Assembly: GCF_000429545.1 (NCBI RefSeq)
Contig: NZ_AUCB01000010.1
Coordinates: 101,494-165,493, forward strand
Reading direction: 5' to 3'
Origin: Arenibacter certesii DSM 19833
GTDB taxonomy: Bacteria > Bacteroidota > Bacteroidia > Flavobacteriales > Flavobacteriaceae
DNA: 64,000 nt
This document shows positions 45,934-54,817 of this stretch, piece by piece (within the stretch, counting starts at the first letter, position 1; the number at the start of each line of letters is the position of its first letter). The notes beneath the pieces are model-generated. The model was not told the origin of the DNA and ran no database searches. It saw only the letters and a program-made list of their open reading frames with translations. The translations under genes and the position numbers were made by a program.

Positions 45934-46860
45934 TTATATGATCTTGATTCCTTCTGTATTTATTTTTGAAACGTGCACATCATAGTCAACTCCTATTTTT
46001 TGATATACCTTCTTCATAGCACTGGCCACCGATCTGGCAATTTCTTCTCCTTTGCTCAAAGCAAAAATGGAAGGACCAGAGCCTGAAATTCCGCATCCCA
46101 ATGCACCGGCATCCAACGCATCCTCCTTAACCTTATCAAAGCCAGGAATAAGTATAGAGCGTATAGGTTCTACAATATGGTCTACAAGGGATCTCCCAAT
46201 AAGTTCATAATCATTGGTGTATAGCCCGGCGATCAATCCGCCTACATTGCCCCACTGTTTAATTCCATCCTCTAAAGATATATTTGTTTTTAATATCCGT
46301 CTAGAATCAGAGGTCTTTACTTCTATTTGTGGATGGATTACGGTAGCATAGAGTTCTGGTGGGGTTGGTACTTTAATGATATCTAGCGGACTATAACTGC
46401 GTACCAAGGTAAAGCCGCCAAATAGGGCCGGGGCTACATTATCTGCATGGGCTACCCCGCTCGCTAAGCGTTCTCCTTCCATGGCAAATTTTACTAGTTG
46501 CAAATTGGAAAAAGGTCGGTCTAAAAGCTCATTCATGGCCCATACAGCTCCTGCAGCACTAGCAGCACTACTGCCAATTCCGCTTCCAGCTTTTATTTTT
46601 TTATATATTTCAATTTCAAAACCGCCGTCGTAATTGCTTTCGGCCAGTAGTGCCAAACCAGCAACTCCAGCTACATTTTGAAGAGTTTCGGTAGGAAGAT
46701 CTTGTCCGGTAAGTTTAGTGATTTTTATTCCTTTTTCCGAAGTTTTTCTAATTACCATTTCGTCACCTACCGCTTCTAGTGCCAAGCCCAATACGTCAAA
46801 ACCACAGGAAATGTTAGCGATTGTAGCAGGCGAAAATATCTTTATTTCTTTTATACTCAT
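45934..46860 (-). CDS. thrB: Homoserine kinase
   Basis: 308 aa GHMP kinase. N-terminal FSPATIANISCGFDVLGLAL, ATP loop IKAGSGIGSSAASAAGAVWA (the GHMP glycine/serine motif), and C-terminal ALGCGISGSGPSIFAL. Phosphorylates homoserine for ThrC. 78 bases downstream of thrA; the three genes form one operon under the leader at 49452-49550. Confidence 0.96.
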   Translation of the reverse strand: MSIKEIKIFSPATIANISCGFDVLGLALEAVGDEMVIRKTSEKGIKITKLTGQDLPTETLQNVAGVAGLALLAESNYDGGFEIEIYKKIKAGSGIGSSAASAAGAVWAMNELLDRPFSNLQLVKFAMEGERLASGVAHADNVAPALFGGFTLVRSYSPLDIIKVPTPPELYATVIHPQIEVKTSDSRRILKTNISLEDGIKQWGNVGGLIAGLYTNDYELIGRSLVDHIVEPIRSILIPGFDKVKEDALDAGALGCGISGSGPSIFALSKGEEIARSVASAMKKVYQKIGVDYDVHVSKINTEGIKII

Positions 46861-46938
46861 TGTCTTCTGAATTGAAAATAATTAAAGGTAGCCCGTTTCT
46901 ATGAAAAACTATAAAAAATGGCAGTGCTTGATCGTAAG

Positions 46939-49383
46939 CTAAAAATTACCCACTCGGATAATATCGGCAAATATACCAGAGGCAGTAACGTCTGCTCCTG
47001 CTCCTGCTCCTTTAATGATCATGGGCTGATTAGGGTAGCGTTCGGTATAGAACAATACAATATTGTCACTTCCTTCTAAATTATAAAAGTCGTGTCCTTT
47101 TGGAATTCGTTGAAGCCCTACACTTGCTTTGCCATTCTCAAATTGAGCTACATACTTTAATTTACTGTCCTCCGCAACTGTTTGCTGATACATTTCCTGG
47201 AAGGAGGCTTCATGTTCCTTTAGCGTTCGGAAAAAATCTTCGTAGTTATTTGTTTCTAGGCTCACTTTTGGTAAGAATGATTGATTTTCAATATCTTCTA
47301 TATCCAAAACATTGCCACTTTCACGGGCGAGGATGAGAATTTTCCTCATTACATCTACCCCGCTAAGATCAATTTTTGGATCTGGCTCGGTATATCCTTC
47401 TTGTTGTGCTTTTTTCACGATATCATGAAAAGTAGTCCCATCGTTAAAGTTATTAAATACAAAATTTAAACTCCCGGAAAGTACAGCCTGTATTTTCAAT
47501 ATTTTATCCCCAGAGGCAACCAAATGCTTTAAGGTATCTATTATTGGTAATCCTGCGCCAACGTTGGTTTCGAACAAAAAAGGTGCATTGTATTTCCGTG
47601 CCAGATCTTTTAATTCCTGATAGTTGCTGAATGGGGAAGAACAGGCTATTTTATTACAGGTAACTACAGAAATGCTATTCTGTAAATAAGAATGATAGGT
47701 GTTAGATACTTCTTCACTGGCAGTATTGTCCACAAAAATACTATTCCTGTAATTTAGCTTCATTACCTTGTCATAAAAGAGGCCTTTGTCGGCTTTTTCT
47801 CCTGCGGCTAATAAAGCCTCCCAATTTTTTAAAGATATCCCGTCCTCATCAAAGACCATAGTTCTAGAGTTAGACATGCCAATTACACGGATATTGAGCT
47901 TTAGTTTCTCTTTTAAATATTTCTTTTGTTGTTGAATCTGATTTAAAAACTTCGCTCCAACGTTTCCAACCCCCATAACAAATAGGTTTAGCTGCTTTAC
48001 ATTCTCTTCAAAAAACGCTTCATGCAGGCTGTTAAGGGCTTTCTTAACGTCTGATTTTAAGATTACTGCGGAAATATTTCGTTCTGAAGCTCCTTGGGCA
48101 ATGGCTCTAATGTTTACATTGTTCTTACCTAATGTACTGAACATTTTTCCACTTAATCCTTGGTGACTTTTCATATTATCACCGACCAAGGCAACAATGG
48201 CAAGGTCTTTTTCCGCTATTACCGGTTTAATCTTACCACGGGAAATTTCAAAATCGAAGGCTTCGTTAATGATAGACACTGCTTTTTGTGTATCCTGATT
48301 GGAAATCCCTACGCAAATGGAGTGTTCAGAAGAAGCTTGGGTAATTAGAACTACACTGATATCGGCATTGGATAGCACTTCAAAAAAACGCTTTGATATT
48401 CCAGGAATACCTACCATGCCAGACCCTTCTAAAGATAGTAATGCCACTTCCTCAACATGGCTGATTCCTCTTACAGTTTTCCCGAGGCCATTTGTATTTC
48501 TAGAAATTAAGGTACCTTGATCTTCTGGCTTAAATGTATTTTTAATAACAATTGGAATGCCTTTGGAAAGCACCGGCTGTATAGTGGGGGGGAATAGTAC
48601 CTTTGCTCCAAAGTGGGAGAGTTCCATAGCTTCCTCATAGGAAATATGGGGAATGGACATGGCCTGCTTCACTATTTTGGGGTTTGCTGTGTACATGCCG
48701 CTCACATCTGTCCAGACCTGCAGAATTTCTGCATCCAGGGCATTGGCTACAATAGCAGCGGAATAATCTGAACCACCACGTCCTAAGGTAGTGGAATCCC
48801 CAGAAACCGATGATGCAATAAAACCTCCCATAACGAGGACTGTGTTTTCATGGCTTTTTAAGGCTTCCACGCAATTGCTGTTGGTAAGTTGAAAGTTTAC
48901 CGTTGTTTTACCATGAGTTGAATTGGTCTTTATCAGCTCTCTGCTGTCAATATAGGCGGCATCTATTCCTTCTGCAATAAAATGTTCGCTAATAATATAG
49001 GAGGAGAGTAATTCTCCGTAGCTCACAATTTTATCGGAGAGTTTAGGCGTTATTTCCCCGATTAAATAAGCGCCTTCTAACAAAGTCTCCAATGTATTTA
49101 GTTCGCTTTTTACCTTGCTGAGCATTTTACTCTGGGAGTGGATCGGTATCAACTCTTTTATAGTGCTTAAATGCCTATTTTCAATTTCTTTAAAAGTGGC
49201 TTTATAGGAGATGTCTTGAGTGCATGCCAAAGCCGCCGACTTTAATAAAAGATCGGTTATACCGCCAAGGGCAGAGACCACCACAATAATATTGTCTGAC
49301 TGCTCGTTAGCAATTATATTTTTTACTAAATTGATATTCTTGGCATTGGCAACAGAAGTGCCCCCGAATTTTAGAACTTTCAT
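46939..49383 (-). CDS. thrA: Bifunctional aspartokinase / homoserine dehydrogenase I
   Basis: 814 aa. Aspartokinase domain about 1-290 (MKVLKFGGTSVAN, TLGRGGSDYSAA, VWTDVSGMYTANP), two ACT regulatory domains about 300-450 (VEEVALLSLEGSGMVGIPGI; KDLAIVALVGDNM), and homoserine dehydrogenase about 460-814 (LFVMGVGNVGAKFL, TCNKIA, FETNVGAGLPIIDTL, GYTEPDPKIDLSGVDVMRK). Commits aspartate to threonine, methionine and lysine synthesis; the ACT domains imply allosteric threonine inhibition. Expression is probably also set by the leader peptide upstream. Confidence 0.96.
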   Translation of the reverse strand: MKVLKFGGTSVANAKNINLVKNIIANEQSDNIIVVVSALGGITDLLLKSAALACTQDISYKATFKEIENRHLSTIKELIPIHSQSKMLSKVKSELNTLETLLEGAYLIGEITPKLSDKIVSYGELLSSYIISEHFIAEGIDAAYIDSRELIKTNSTHGKTTVNFQLTNSNCVEALKSHENTVLVMGGFIASSVSGDSTTLGRGGSDYSAAIVANALDAEILQVWTDVSGMYTANPKIVKQAMSIPHISYEEAMELSHFGAKVLFPPTIQPVLSKGIPIVIKNTFKPEDQGTLISRNTNGLGKTVRGISHVEEVALLSLEGSGMVGIPGISKRFFEVLSNADISVVLITQASSEHSICVGISNQDTQKAVSIINEAFDFEISRGKIKPVIAEKDLAIVALVGDNMKSHQGLSGKMFSTLGKNNVNIRAIAQGASERNISAVILKSDVKKALNSLHEAFFEENVKQLNLFVMGVGNVGAKFLNQIQQQKKYLKEKLKLNIRVIGMSNSRTMVFDEDGISLKNWEALLAAGEKADKGLFYDKVMKLNYRNSIFVDNTASEEVSNTYHSYLQNSISVVTCNKIACSSPFSNYQELKDLARKYNAPFLFETNVGAGLPIIDTLKHLVASGDKILKIQAVLSGSLNFVFNNFNDGTTFHDIVKKAQQEGYTEPDPKIDLSGVDVMRKILILARESGNVLDIEDIENQSFLPKVSLETNNYEDFFRTLKEHEASFQEMYQQTVAEDSKLKYVAQFENGKASVGLQRIPKGHDFYNLEGSDNIVLFYTERYPNQPMIIKGAGAGADVTASGIFADIIRVGNF

Positions 49384-49451
49384 GGTTCGTTTGGATTAAA
49401 AAATAAAACTGATTCGTGAGAAAAATGAAAAACGGACGTATATGTAGTAGC

Positions 49452-49550
49452 TTACCCCAATGGGGTAGTAGTACCGATAACGGTAATAGCAATAGAACCA
49501 TTGATTAATGGTGAAATGCTTAAAATGATGTCCGATTTTATCAAGGTCAT
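49452..49550 (-). CDS. Threonine operon leader peptide (predicted attenuator)
   Basis: A 32-codon frame beginning ATG ACC TTG ATA and ending TAA, 68 bases before thrA. Nearly a third of the codons are Ile or Thr, including IAITVIGTTT near the end; these are the amino acids sensed by thr attenuators. A full promoter lies just upstream (49567-49597). The end overlaps the hairpin ACCCCATTGGGGT (49454-49466), and a U-rich tract (sense GTTTTTCATTTTT) follows at about 49421-49433. This tract can pair with leader codons 5-8 (49528-49539 with 49427-49438; 10 of 12 pairs). Confidence 0.72.
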   Translation of the reverse strand: MTLIKSDIILSISPLINGSIAITVIGTTTPLG

Positions 49551-49566
49551 GATATTATTAAAGAAT

Positions 49567-49597
49567 CAAATGTAGTATTTTTGATTGTTCTATCAAA
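49567..49597 (-). promoter_or_regulatory. Promoter of the thr operon
   Basis: On the minus strand: TTTG (49594-49597), 19-base spacer, TACATTTG (49567-49574). This matches the Bacteroidetes TTTG / TAnnTTTG consensus at ideal spacing and puts the start near 49560, ten bases before the leader ATG. Confidence 0.75.
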
Positions 49598-49650
49598 TCT
49601 TTAATCAAATTTTTATGAAATTGATAAACTTTTTAAAATATTCTTGTTAA

Positions 49651-51156
49651 ATGAAGATTTTTAACGCCAAAGAAATATACGATGCTGATAAAATCACATT
49701 AGAAAGGGAGCAGATAAGTGCTGACGTTCTTATGGAAAGAGCTGCTCTTCAGATTTTTAAATGGTTGCATAATTATCTGAAAGGCTCTACATCCCCTATT
49801 TATATTTTCTGTGGAGTAGGTAATAATGGCGGAGATGGCTTGGTGCTTGCACGGCATTTAATACAGTATGGATATAGGGTAGCTGTTCATATCGTTAACT
49901 TTAGTGGGAATAGGTCCAAAGAGTTTTCAATGAATTTAGATAGGTTAAAGGAGCTAAATTTGAATCTTAATTTTATGGAGGAAAACTCCAGTTTACCCCA
50001 ATTGGAAGAGGGGGGAATAATTGTTGACGCAATATTTGGAATTGGACTTAAAAGAGATGTAGATCCATGGATCATCAAGATTTTTCAGGAAATTAATAAG
50101 TCTAATTCATTTGTTTTATACGTTGATATTCCTTCGGGTGTCTTTATGGATCATAAAGTTCCAGATGCTAATGAGGCTATTAAGTGTAATTACTTATTGA
50201 GTTTTCAAGTGCCGAAGCTTTTATTTTTTCTACCAGGAACGGGGGTGTTTTTGGAGCGTTGGGAGCTTTTGGATATAGGCTTGGATAAAGAGTTTTTGCT
50301 TCATGCACCATCTAATTTTTTATATATAGATAAGGCGGAGGCGTTCTCTCTATATCGCCCTAGGCAAAAATATTCACATAAAGGCACCTACGGACATACC
50401 TTGATTATTGGTGGGAGTTATGGGAAAATTGGGGCCGTAATACTGGCCTCCAAGGGGTGTCTATATTCTGGGAGTGGGCTAGTAACGGCCTTTGTCCCTA
50501 AATGTGGGTATATTCCGATGCAAACTTCATTTCCGGAGCTCATGGTGCTAACTGATGAATACGAAACGGAAATTCAAAATATTATGTTTGATTTAGTGCC
50601 ATCTGTCATTGGAATTGGGGTAGGAATGGGTACTGCACCGAAAACTGTAAAGGCATTCTCTCGTTTTTTGAAAAACAACAAGACTTCTTTAGTTATAGAT
50701 GCAGACGGGTTAAATATCCTTTCTCGGAATCTAGACTTACTTAATTTATTGCCTCCACAAACGGTACTTACACCACACCCCAAGGAATTGGAGCGAATCT
50801 TGGGAAAATGGAGGAACGATTTTGACAAATTGGAAAGAGTAAAGGAGTTTTCTAAAAAATATGATTGTGTTGTAGTTATTAAAGGAGCCCATACTATCAC
50901 CGTTTATAAGAATAAAGGGTATGTGAACGCTACCGGAAACCCAGGGATGGCCACAGGAGGCAGTGGAGATGTCCTTACGGGGGTTATAACGGGTCTAATA
51001 GCTCAGGAATATCCGCCATTGGATGCAGCTATTCTTGGGGTGTATCTTCACGGGAGTGCAGGAGACATTGCTGTTAAAGAGTGTGGATTACAAGCTTTAA
51101 TAGCAACAGATATTGCAACGTATATAGGGAAGGCGTATCTGAATCTATTAGGGTAA
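49651..51156 (+). CDS. nnrDE: Bifunctional NAD(P)H-hydrate epimerase / ADP-dependent NAD(P)H-hydrate dehydratase
   Basis: 501 aa fusion. N-terminal YjeF_N epimerase domain (about 1-215; FCGVGNNGGDGLVLARHL, DAIFGIGLKRDVD, VDIPSGVF) and C-terminal ribokinase-like dehydratase domain (about 230-500; GHTLIIGGSYGKIGAVILAS, DADGLNIL, TPHPKELERIL, GNPGMATGGSGDVLTGVI). Repairs hydrated NADH and NADPH. Divergent from thrA; a TATTTTTG box at 49576-49583 on the plus strand overlaps the thr promoter region. Confidence 0.95.
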   Translation: MKIFNAKEIYDADKITLEREQISADVLMERAALQIFKWLHNYLKGSTSPIYIFCGVGNNGGDGLVLARHLIQYGYRVAVHIVNFSGNRSKEFSMNLDRLKELNLNLNFMEENSSLPQLEEGGIIVDAIFGIGLKRDVDPWIIKIFQEINKSNSFVLYVDIPSGVFMDHKVPDANEAIKCNYLLSFQVPKLLFFLPGTGVFLERWELLDIGLDKEFLLHAPSNFLYIDKAEAFSLYRPRQKYSHKGTYGHTLIIGGSYGKIGAVILASKGCLYSGSGLVTAFVPKCGYIPMQTSFPELMVLTDEYETEIQNIMFDLVPSVIGIGVGMGTAPKTVKAFSRFLKNNKTSLVIDADGLNILSRNLDLLNLLPPQTVLTPHPKELERILGKWRNDFDKLERVKEFSKKYDCVVVIKGAHTITVYKNKGYVNATGNPGMATGGSGDVLTGVITGLIAQEYPPLDAAILGVYLHGSAGDIAVKECGLQALIATDIATYIGKAYLNLLG

Positions 51157-51300
51157 GTAACCCTATAAGTTGCCTAGGACGTAGTCGGTTTGGTTGGAGA
51201 TTATTGGTTATAGGGATTAGTAGTAGCAGGGGGTTCAATAAAATGGTAATTCGTAATTTAAATGGTTAAAGTATAGGTCCAAGAATTACAATATGTCTTA

Positions 51301-51696
51301 TTAACGTATTCTTCTTTTTACCCAAGCTAGCGCATTGTCTAAATCGATAAAAAACTTCATGTTTTTTTTGTAAAATAGCTTTTCAATATTAAAATTATGC
51401 ATGTCTATTTCCTTTAGGGAAACAACTGCAAGTGCTTTTAGATTCTCTATTTCTCTAAGTTGATTGTAAATCATAGGATCTATAGCATAGGAATATTTTC
51501 GTAAGCTTATAAATCCGAAATTCTTATCTCTAAAATGGATTTCAATAATCCCAAGGATTTGAAATAACTGCTCTCCATTAACGGTGGTGCCCTCGTCAAA
51601 AATAGAGATCATATAATCGTCAAAAACTTGTATTTTTCCAATTTCCAACTGGTATTCTCTAACGATAATAGTTTTCTTCGGTCTTTCGACTTTCAT
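51301..51696 (-). CDS. Hypothetical protein, SpoIIAA-like
   Basis: 131 aa, soluble. The pattern IIVREYQLEIGKIQVFDDYMI, FGFISLRKYSYAIDP and the C-terminal FIDLDNALAWVKRRI (reminiscent of the final segment of STAS/SpoIIAA-like proteins, where a DxxxAxxW motif is common) suggest that fold. The family is common in flavobacteria; no function can be assigned. It is a single gene. Confidence 0.55.
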   Translation of the reverse strand: MKVERPKKTIIVREYQLEIGKIQVFDDYMISIFDEGTTVNGEQLFQILGIIEIHFRDKNFGFISLRKYSYAIDPMIYNQLREIENLKALAVVSLKEIDMHNFNIEKLFYKKNMKFFIDLDNALAWVKRRIR

Positions 51697-52015
51697 TTAT
51701 GGTAGTTTATATAGTGTCTCTGCAGCGAATGTATAATTAAGGCACTCCATTTTAAAAAGTATTAGACTAAAGACTTAATAATCGTTTATATGGAAAATAA
51801 AGAAATGATTTGTGATTAAATTCCTACAATGTACAGTTAAAATAGGAGTTTGTAATTAAGGGTTATCATATGGCTGGTGTGGGAGAAAAGGGGATGGGTA
51901 AAAACGAAAAAGGAGTAGCAAATTTTGCTACTCCTTTTGATACTTATACTATTCCAAATGTTTAGCTATACTAAAATGACACAAGGCTATGTTTTCATTT
52001 TGTTTTCTAGCGCCA
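51697..52015. other. Intergenic region downstream of clpC
   Basis: 319 bases holding the clpC terminator at 51908-51939 and upstream sequence of the 51301 gene. I see no other gene. Confidence 0.5.
51908..51939 (-). terminator. clpC terminator
   Basis: AAAAGGAGTAGCAAA pairs perfectly with TTTGCTACTCCTTTT; on the minus strand the stem is followed by TTTTTCGTTTTT. About 77 bases past the clpC stop. Confidence 0.88.
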
Positions 52016-54562
52016 TTAAGTTTTGGAAGATTTTTCTGCCTTATTGATCTTAATTGTCAGTTCTTGCTTCTCCTCATCAAGCTCCATATTTATAGTGTCG
52101 CCTTCTTCCAGTTTGGAGTTAACTATTTCCTCTGCTAAGGCGTCTTCAATATATTTTTGAATAGCCCGTTTTAAAGGTCTTGCCCCATATTGTTTGTCGA
52201 AACCTTTTTCGGCAATATAGTCCTTCGCTTTTTCGGAAAGGATAAGGTTGTATCCAATATCCTTTATTCTAGCAAACAGCTTTTTAAGTTCAATATCAAT
52301 AATCTTATGTATATGCTCTCTTTCCAAGGCATTAAATACTACAACATCATCTATTCTATTTAAGAATTCCGGTGCAAATGCTTTTTTAAGGGCATTTTCG
52401 ATTACACTTTTTTGGTGCGTATCTGCCTGAGCTTTTTTTGCTGAGGTTCCAAAACCAACTCCTTGACCGAAGTCTTTTAGTTGTCTGGCACCAATGTTAG
52501 ATGTCATAATAATGACTGTATTTCTAAAATCAATTTTCCTGCCTAAACTATCGGTCAGGAATCCGTCGTCCAATACCTGTAATAGCATATTAAACACATC
52601 AGGGTGAGCCTTCTCTATCTCGTCTAATAGGATTACAGAGTAAGGCTTACGGCGTACTTTTTCAGTAAGCTGTCCCCCTTCTTCGTAACCAACATATCCC
52701 GGAGGTGCTCCTACTAGTCTAGAAATAGCAAATTTCTCCATGTACTCGCTCATGTCCACCCGTATTAAGCCGTCTTCAGAATCGAATAGTTCTTTCGCGA
52801 GAACCTTGGCGAGTTGCGTTTTTCCAACCCCTGTTTGGCCCAAGAAAATAAAGGATCCAATAGGTTTATTGGGATCTTTTAATCCGGCACGGTTTCTTTG
52901 GATAGCTTTTGCTACTTTGGAAACAGCGTCATCTTGGCCTATAACATTTGCCTTAATTAATTCGGGTAATTTAGCCAGTTTATTGCTTTCGGTCTGTGCA
53001 ATTCTATTTACTGGAATGCCACTCATCATGGAAACAACATCGGCGACATTGTCTTCGGTAACTGTTTCCTTATGAAGTTTACTATCCTCTTCCCAGCGTT
53101 CTTGGGCAATGGCCAAATCTTTTTCAATCCGTTTCTCATCGTCCCTAAGCTTGGCAGCCTCTTCATACTTCTGCTTCTTAACGACTGTGTTTTTTAGTTC
53201 CCGAACATCTTCCAGCTTTTTTTCCAGTTCTAAAATTTGTTTGGGGACATCCATATTAACTATATGTACCCTAGAGCCCGATTCATCAAGTGCATCAATA
53301 GCCTTATCGGGAAGATACCTGTCCGTCATATAACGGTTTGTAAGTCGTACACAGGCGGTAATGGCTTCATCAGTATAAATAACATTGTGGTGTTCTTCAT
53401 ACTTGCCTTTAATATTCTTTAGAATCTCAATAGTTTCTTCTACGGTAGTAGGTTCTACTAATACTTTTTGGAACCTTCTTTCTAAAGCGCCATCTTTCTC
53501 AATATATTGACGAAATTCGTCTAGAGTTGTAGCGCCAATACATTGAATCTCACCTCTTGCCAAGGCAGGTTTGAACATATTGGAAGCGTCAAGGCTACCT
53601 GTAGCCCCACCAGCACCAACGATGGTATGAATCTCATCGATAAATAGGATAACATCATCATTTTTTTCCAATTCGTTCATCACCGCTTTCATGCGTTCCT
53701 CAAATTGGCCACGATATTTTGTGCCAGCCACTAATGAGGCGAGATCTAAGGTAACTACTCTTTTATTATATAAAATCCTAGAAACCTTTTTATTGATAAT
53801 TCTAAGGGCCAACCCTTCTGCTATGGCACTTTTACCTACTCCAGGCTCACCAATTAGTAAGGGATTGTTCTTTTTTCTTCTACTGAGAATCTGAGATACT
53901 CTTTCAATTTCTTTTTCCCGTCCCACTACCGGATCCAGTTTATTCTCTTCTGCCATTCTGGTCAGGTCACGTCCAAAATTGTCCAAAACCGGAGTTTTGG
54001 ATTTCTTGTTTCCTTTTGGGCCGCTAGAGCCAAATGTGCTTTCTTTCTCCTCGTGGGAATCACCTGAATCACTAGGGAAGGATTCCGATGTTGGGGAGTC
54101 TATAAAATCATCATCACTTGTAATCATAGATTTAAATTGATCTTTTACCCCATCATAATCTACCTTTAATTTATGTAGTAATTTTGTTGTGGGGTCATTT
54201 TCATTGCGTAAAATACAAAGCAGTAAATGTGCGGTATTAATAGAGGAACTTTGAAAAAGCTTTGCCTCTAAAAATGTTGTTTTTAGCGCACGTTCTGCTT
54301 GTCTGGTAAGGTGCAGGTTTTTCTTATCCTTTTGCACACTGCCAGAATTGGGGTTTGCTGGACTTAGAATTTCCACTTTTCTCCTAAGGTGGTCCAAGTC
54401 TACGTCCAAGGCATCTAAAATGCTGATGGCTTTCCCGTTGCCATCCCTAAGTAGTCCTAACATTAGATGCTCTGTTCCAATAAAGTCGTGCCCCAATCTT
54501 AGGGCCTCTTCTTTACTGTAAGCAATAACGTCTTTAACTCTAGGGGAAAAATTGTCATCCAT
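52016..54562 (-). CDS. clpC: ATP-dependent Clp protease ATP-binding subunit ClpC
   Basis: 848 aa. Clp_N double repeat (about 1-150; FIGTEHLMLGLLRDGNGKA, ARRKVEIL), first AAA+ with Walker A GEPGVGKSAIAEGLA and VILFIDEIHTIVGAG, UVR-type coiled-coil middle region (KQKYEEAAKLRDDEKRIEKDL), second AAA+ with GQTGVGKTQLAKVLA, DMSEYMEKFAISRLVGAPPGY and VILLDEIEKAHPDVF, and the C-terminal D2 small domain. An AAA+ unfoldase that feeds substrates to ClpP. A large insertion (about 155-205) rich in Ser/Asp links Clp_N to the first AAA+. Divergent from gyrA. Confidence 0.95.
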   Translation of the reverse strand: MDDNFSPRVKDVIAYSKEEALRLGHDFIGTEHLMLGLLRDGNGKAISILDALDVDLDHLRRKVEILSPANPNSGSVQKDKKNLHLTRQAERALKTTFLEAKLFQSSSINTAHLLLCILRNENDPTTKLLHKLKVDYDGVKDQFKSMITSDDDFIDSPTSESFPSDSGDSHEEKESTFGSSGPKGNKKSKTPVLDNFGRDLTRMAEENKLDPVVGREKEIERVSQILSRRKKNNPLLIGEPGVGKSAIAEGLALRIINKKVSRILYNKRVVTLDLASLVAGTKYRGQFEERMKAVMNELEKNDDVILFIDEIHTIVGAGGATGSLDASNMFKPALARGEIQCIGATTLDEFRQYIEKDGALERRFQKVLVEPTTVEETIEILKNIKGKYEEHHNVIYTDEAITACVRLTNRYMTDRYLPDKAIDALDESGSRVHIVNMDVPKQILELEKKLEDVRELKNTVVKKQKYEEAAKLRDDEKRIEKDLAIAQERWEEDSKLHKETVTEDNVADVVSMMSGIPVNRIAQTESNKLAKLPELIKANVIGQDDAVSKVAKAIQRNRAGLKDPNKPIGSFIFLGQTGVGKTQLAKVLAKELFDSEDGLIRVDMSEYMEKFAISRLVGAPPGYVGYEEGGQLTEKVRRKPYSVILLDEIEKAHPDVFNMLLQVLDDGFLTDSLGRKIDFRNTVIIMTSNIGARQLKDFGQGVGFGTSAKKAQADTHQKSVIENALKKAFAPEFLNRIDDVVVFNALEREHIHKIIDIELKKLFARIKDIGYNLILSEKAKDYIAEKGFDKQYGARPLKRAIQKYIEDALAEEIVNSKLEEGDTINMELDEEKQELTIKINKAEKSSKT

Positions 54563-54817
54563 AAAATATCCTTTCTGCTTTAAAAATAGTAAATCTATAT
54601 TAAACTATGGCAAATACTGTACCTAATATTAAATAAACTCCTTTAAGAGATAAAATAAATCAATTCTCAGAAAATTTTCAACTTAGAATTTGTTAATCTT
54701 ATCTTTGCTCACAAGTGTTGATAAATACTTTACAAAAGTATAGCTTTATTGCGATGATAGTGTCGATTTTGTGTATATTGTCGTGCTTTTTTTAACTAAA
54801 TATAGAGAAGATTTTAA
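54563..54817. promoter_or_regulatory. clpC-gyrA divergent region with an inverted repeat and -7 elements
   Basis: TATCTTTG (54700-54707, plus strand) fits TAnnTTTG for gyrA; TACTTTTG (54733-54740, minus strand) fits for clpC. ATACTTT (54725-54731) and AAAGTAT (54735-54741) form a 7-3-7 inverted repeat overlapping the clpC box. I find no -33 partners at good spacing. Confidence 0.4.

Noticed and set aside
49307..49501. A 64-codon frame overlapping the start of thrA on the same strand
   Set aside because: It is out of frame with both thrA and the Thr/Ile-rich leader, runs into thrA and has no ribosome site; the 32-codon frame at 49452-49550 explains the region better.
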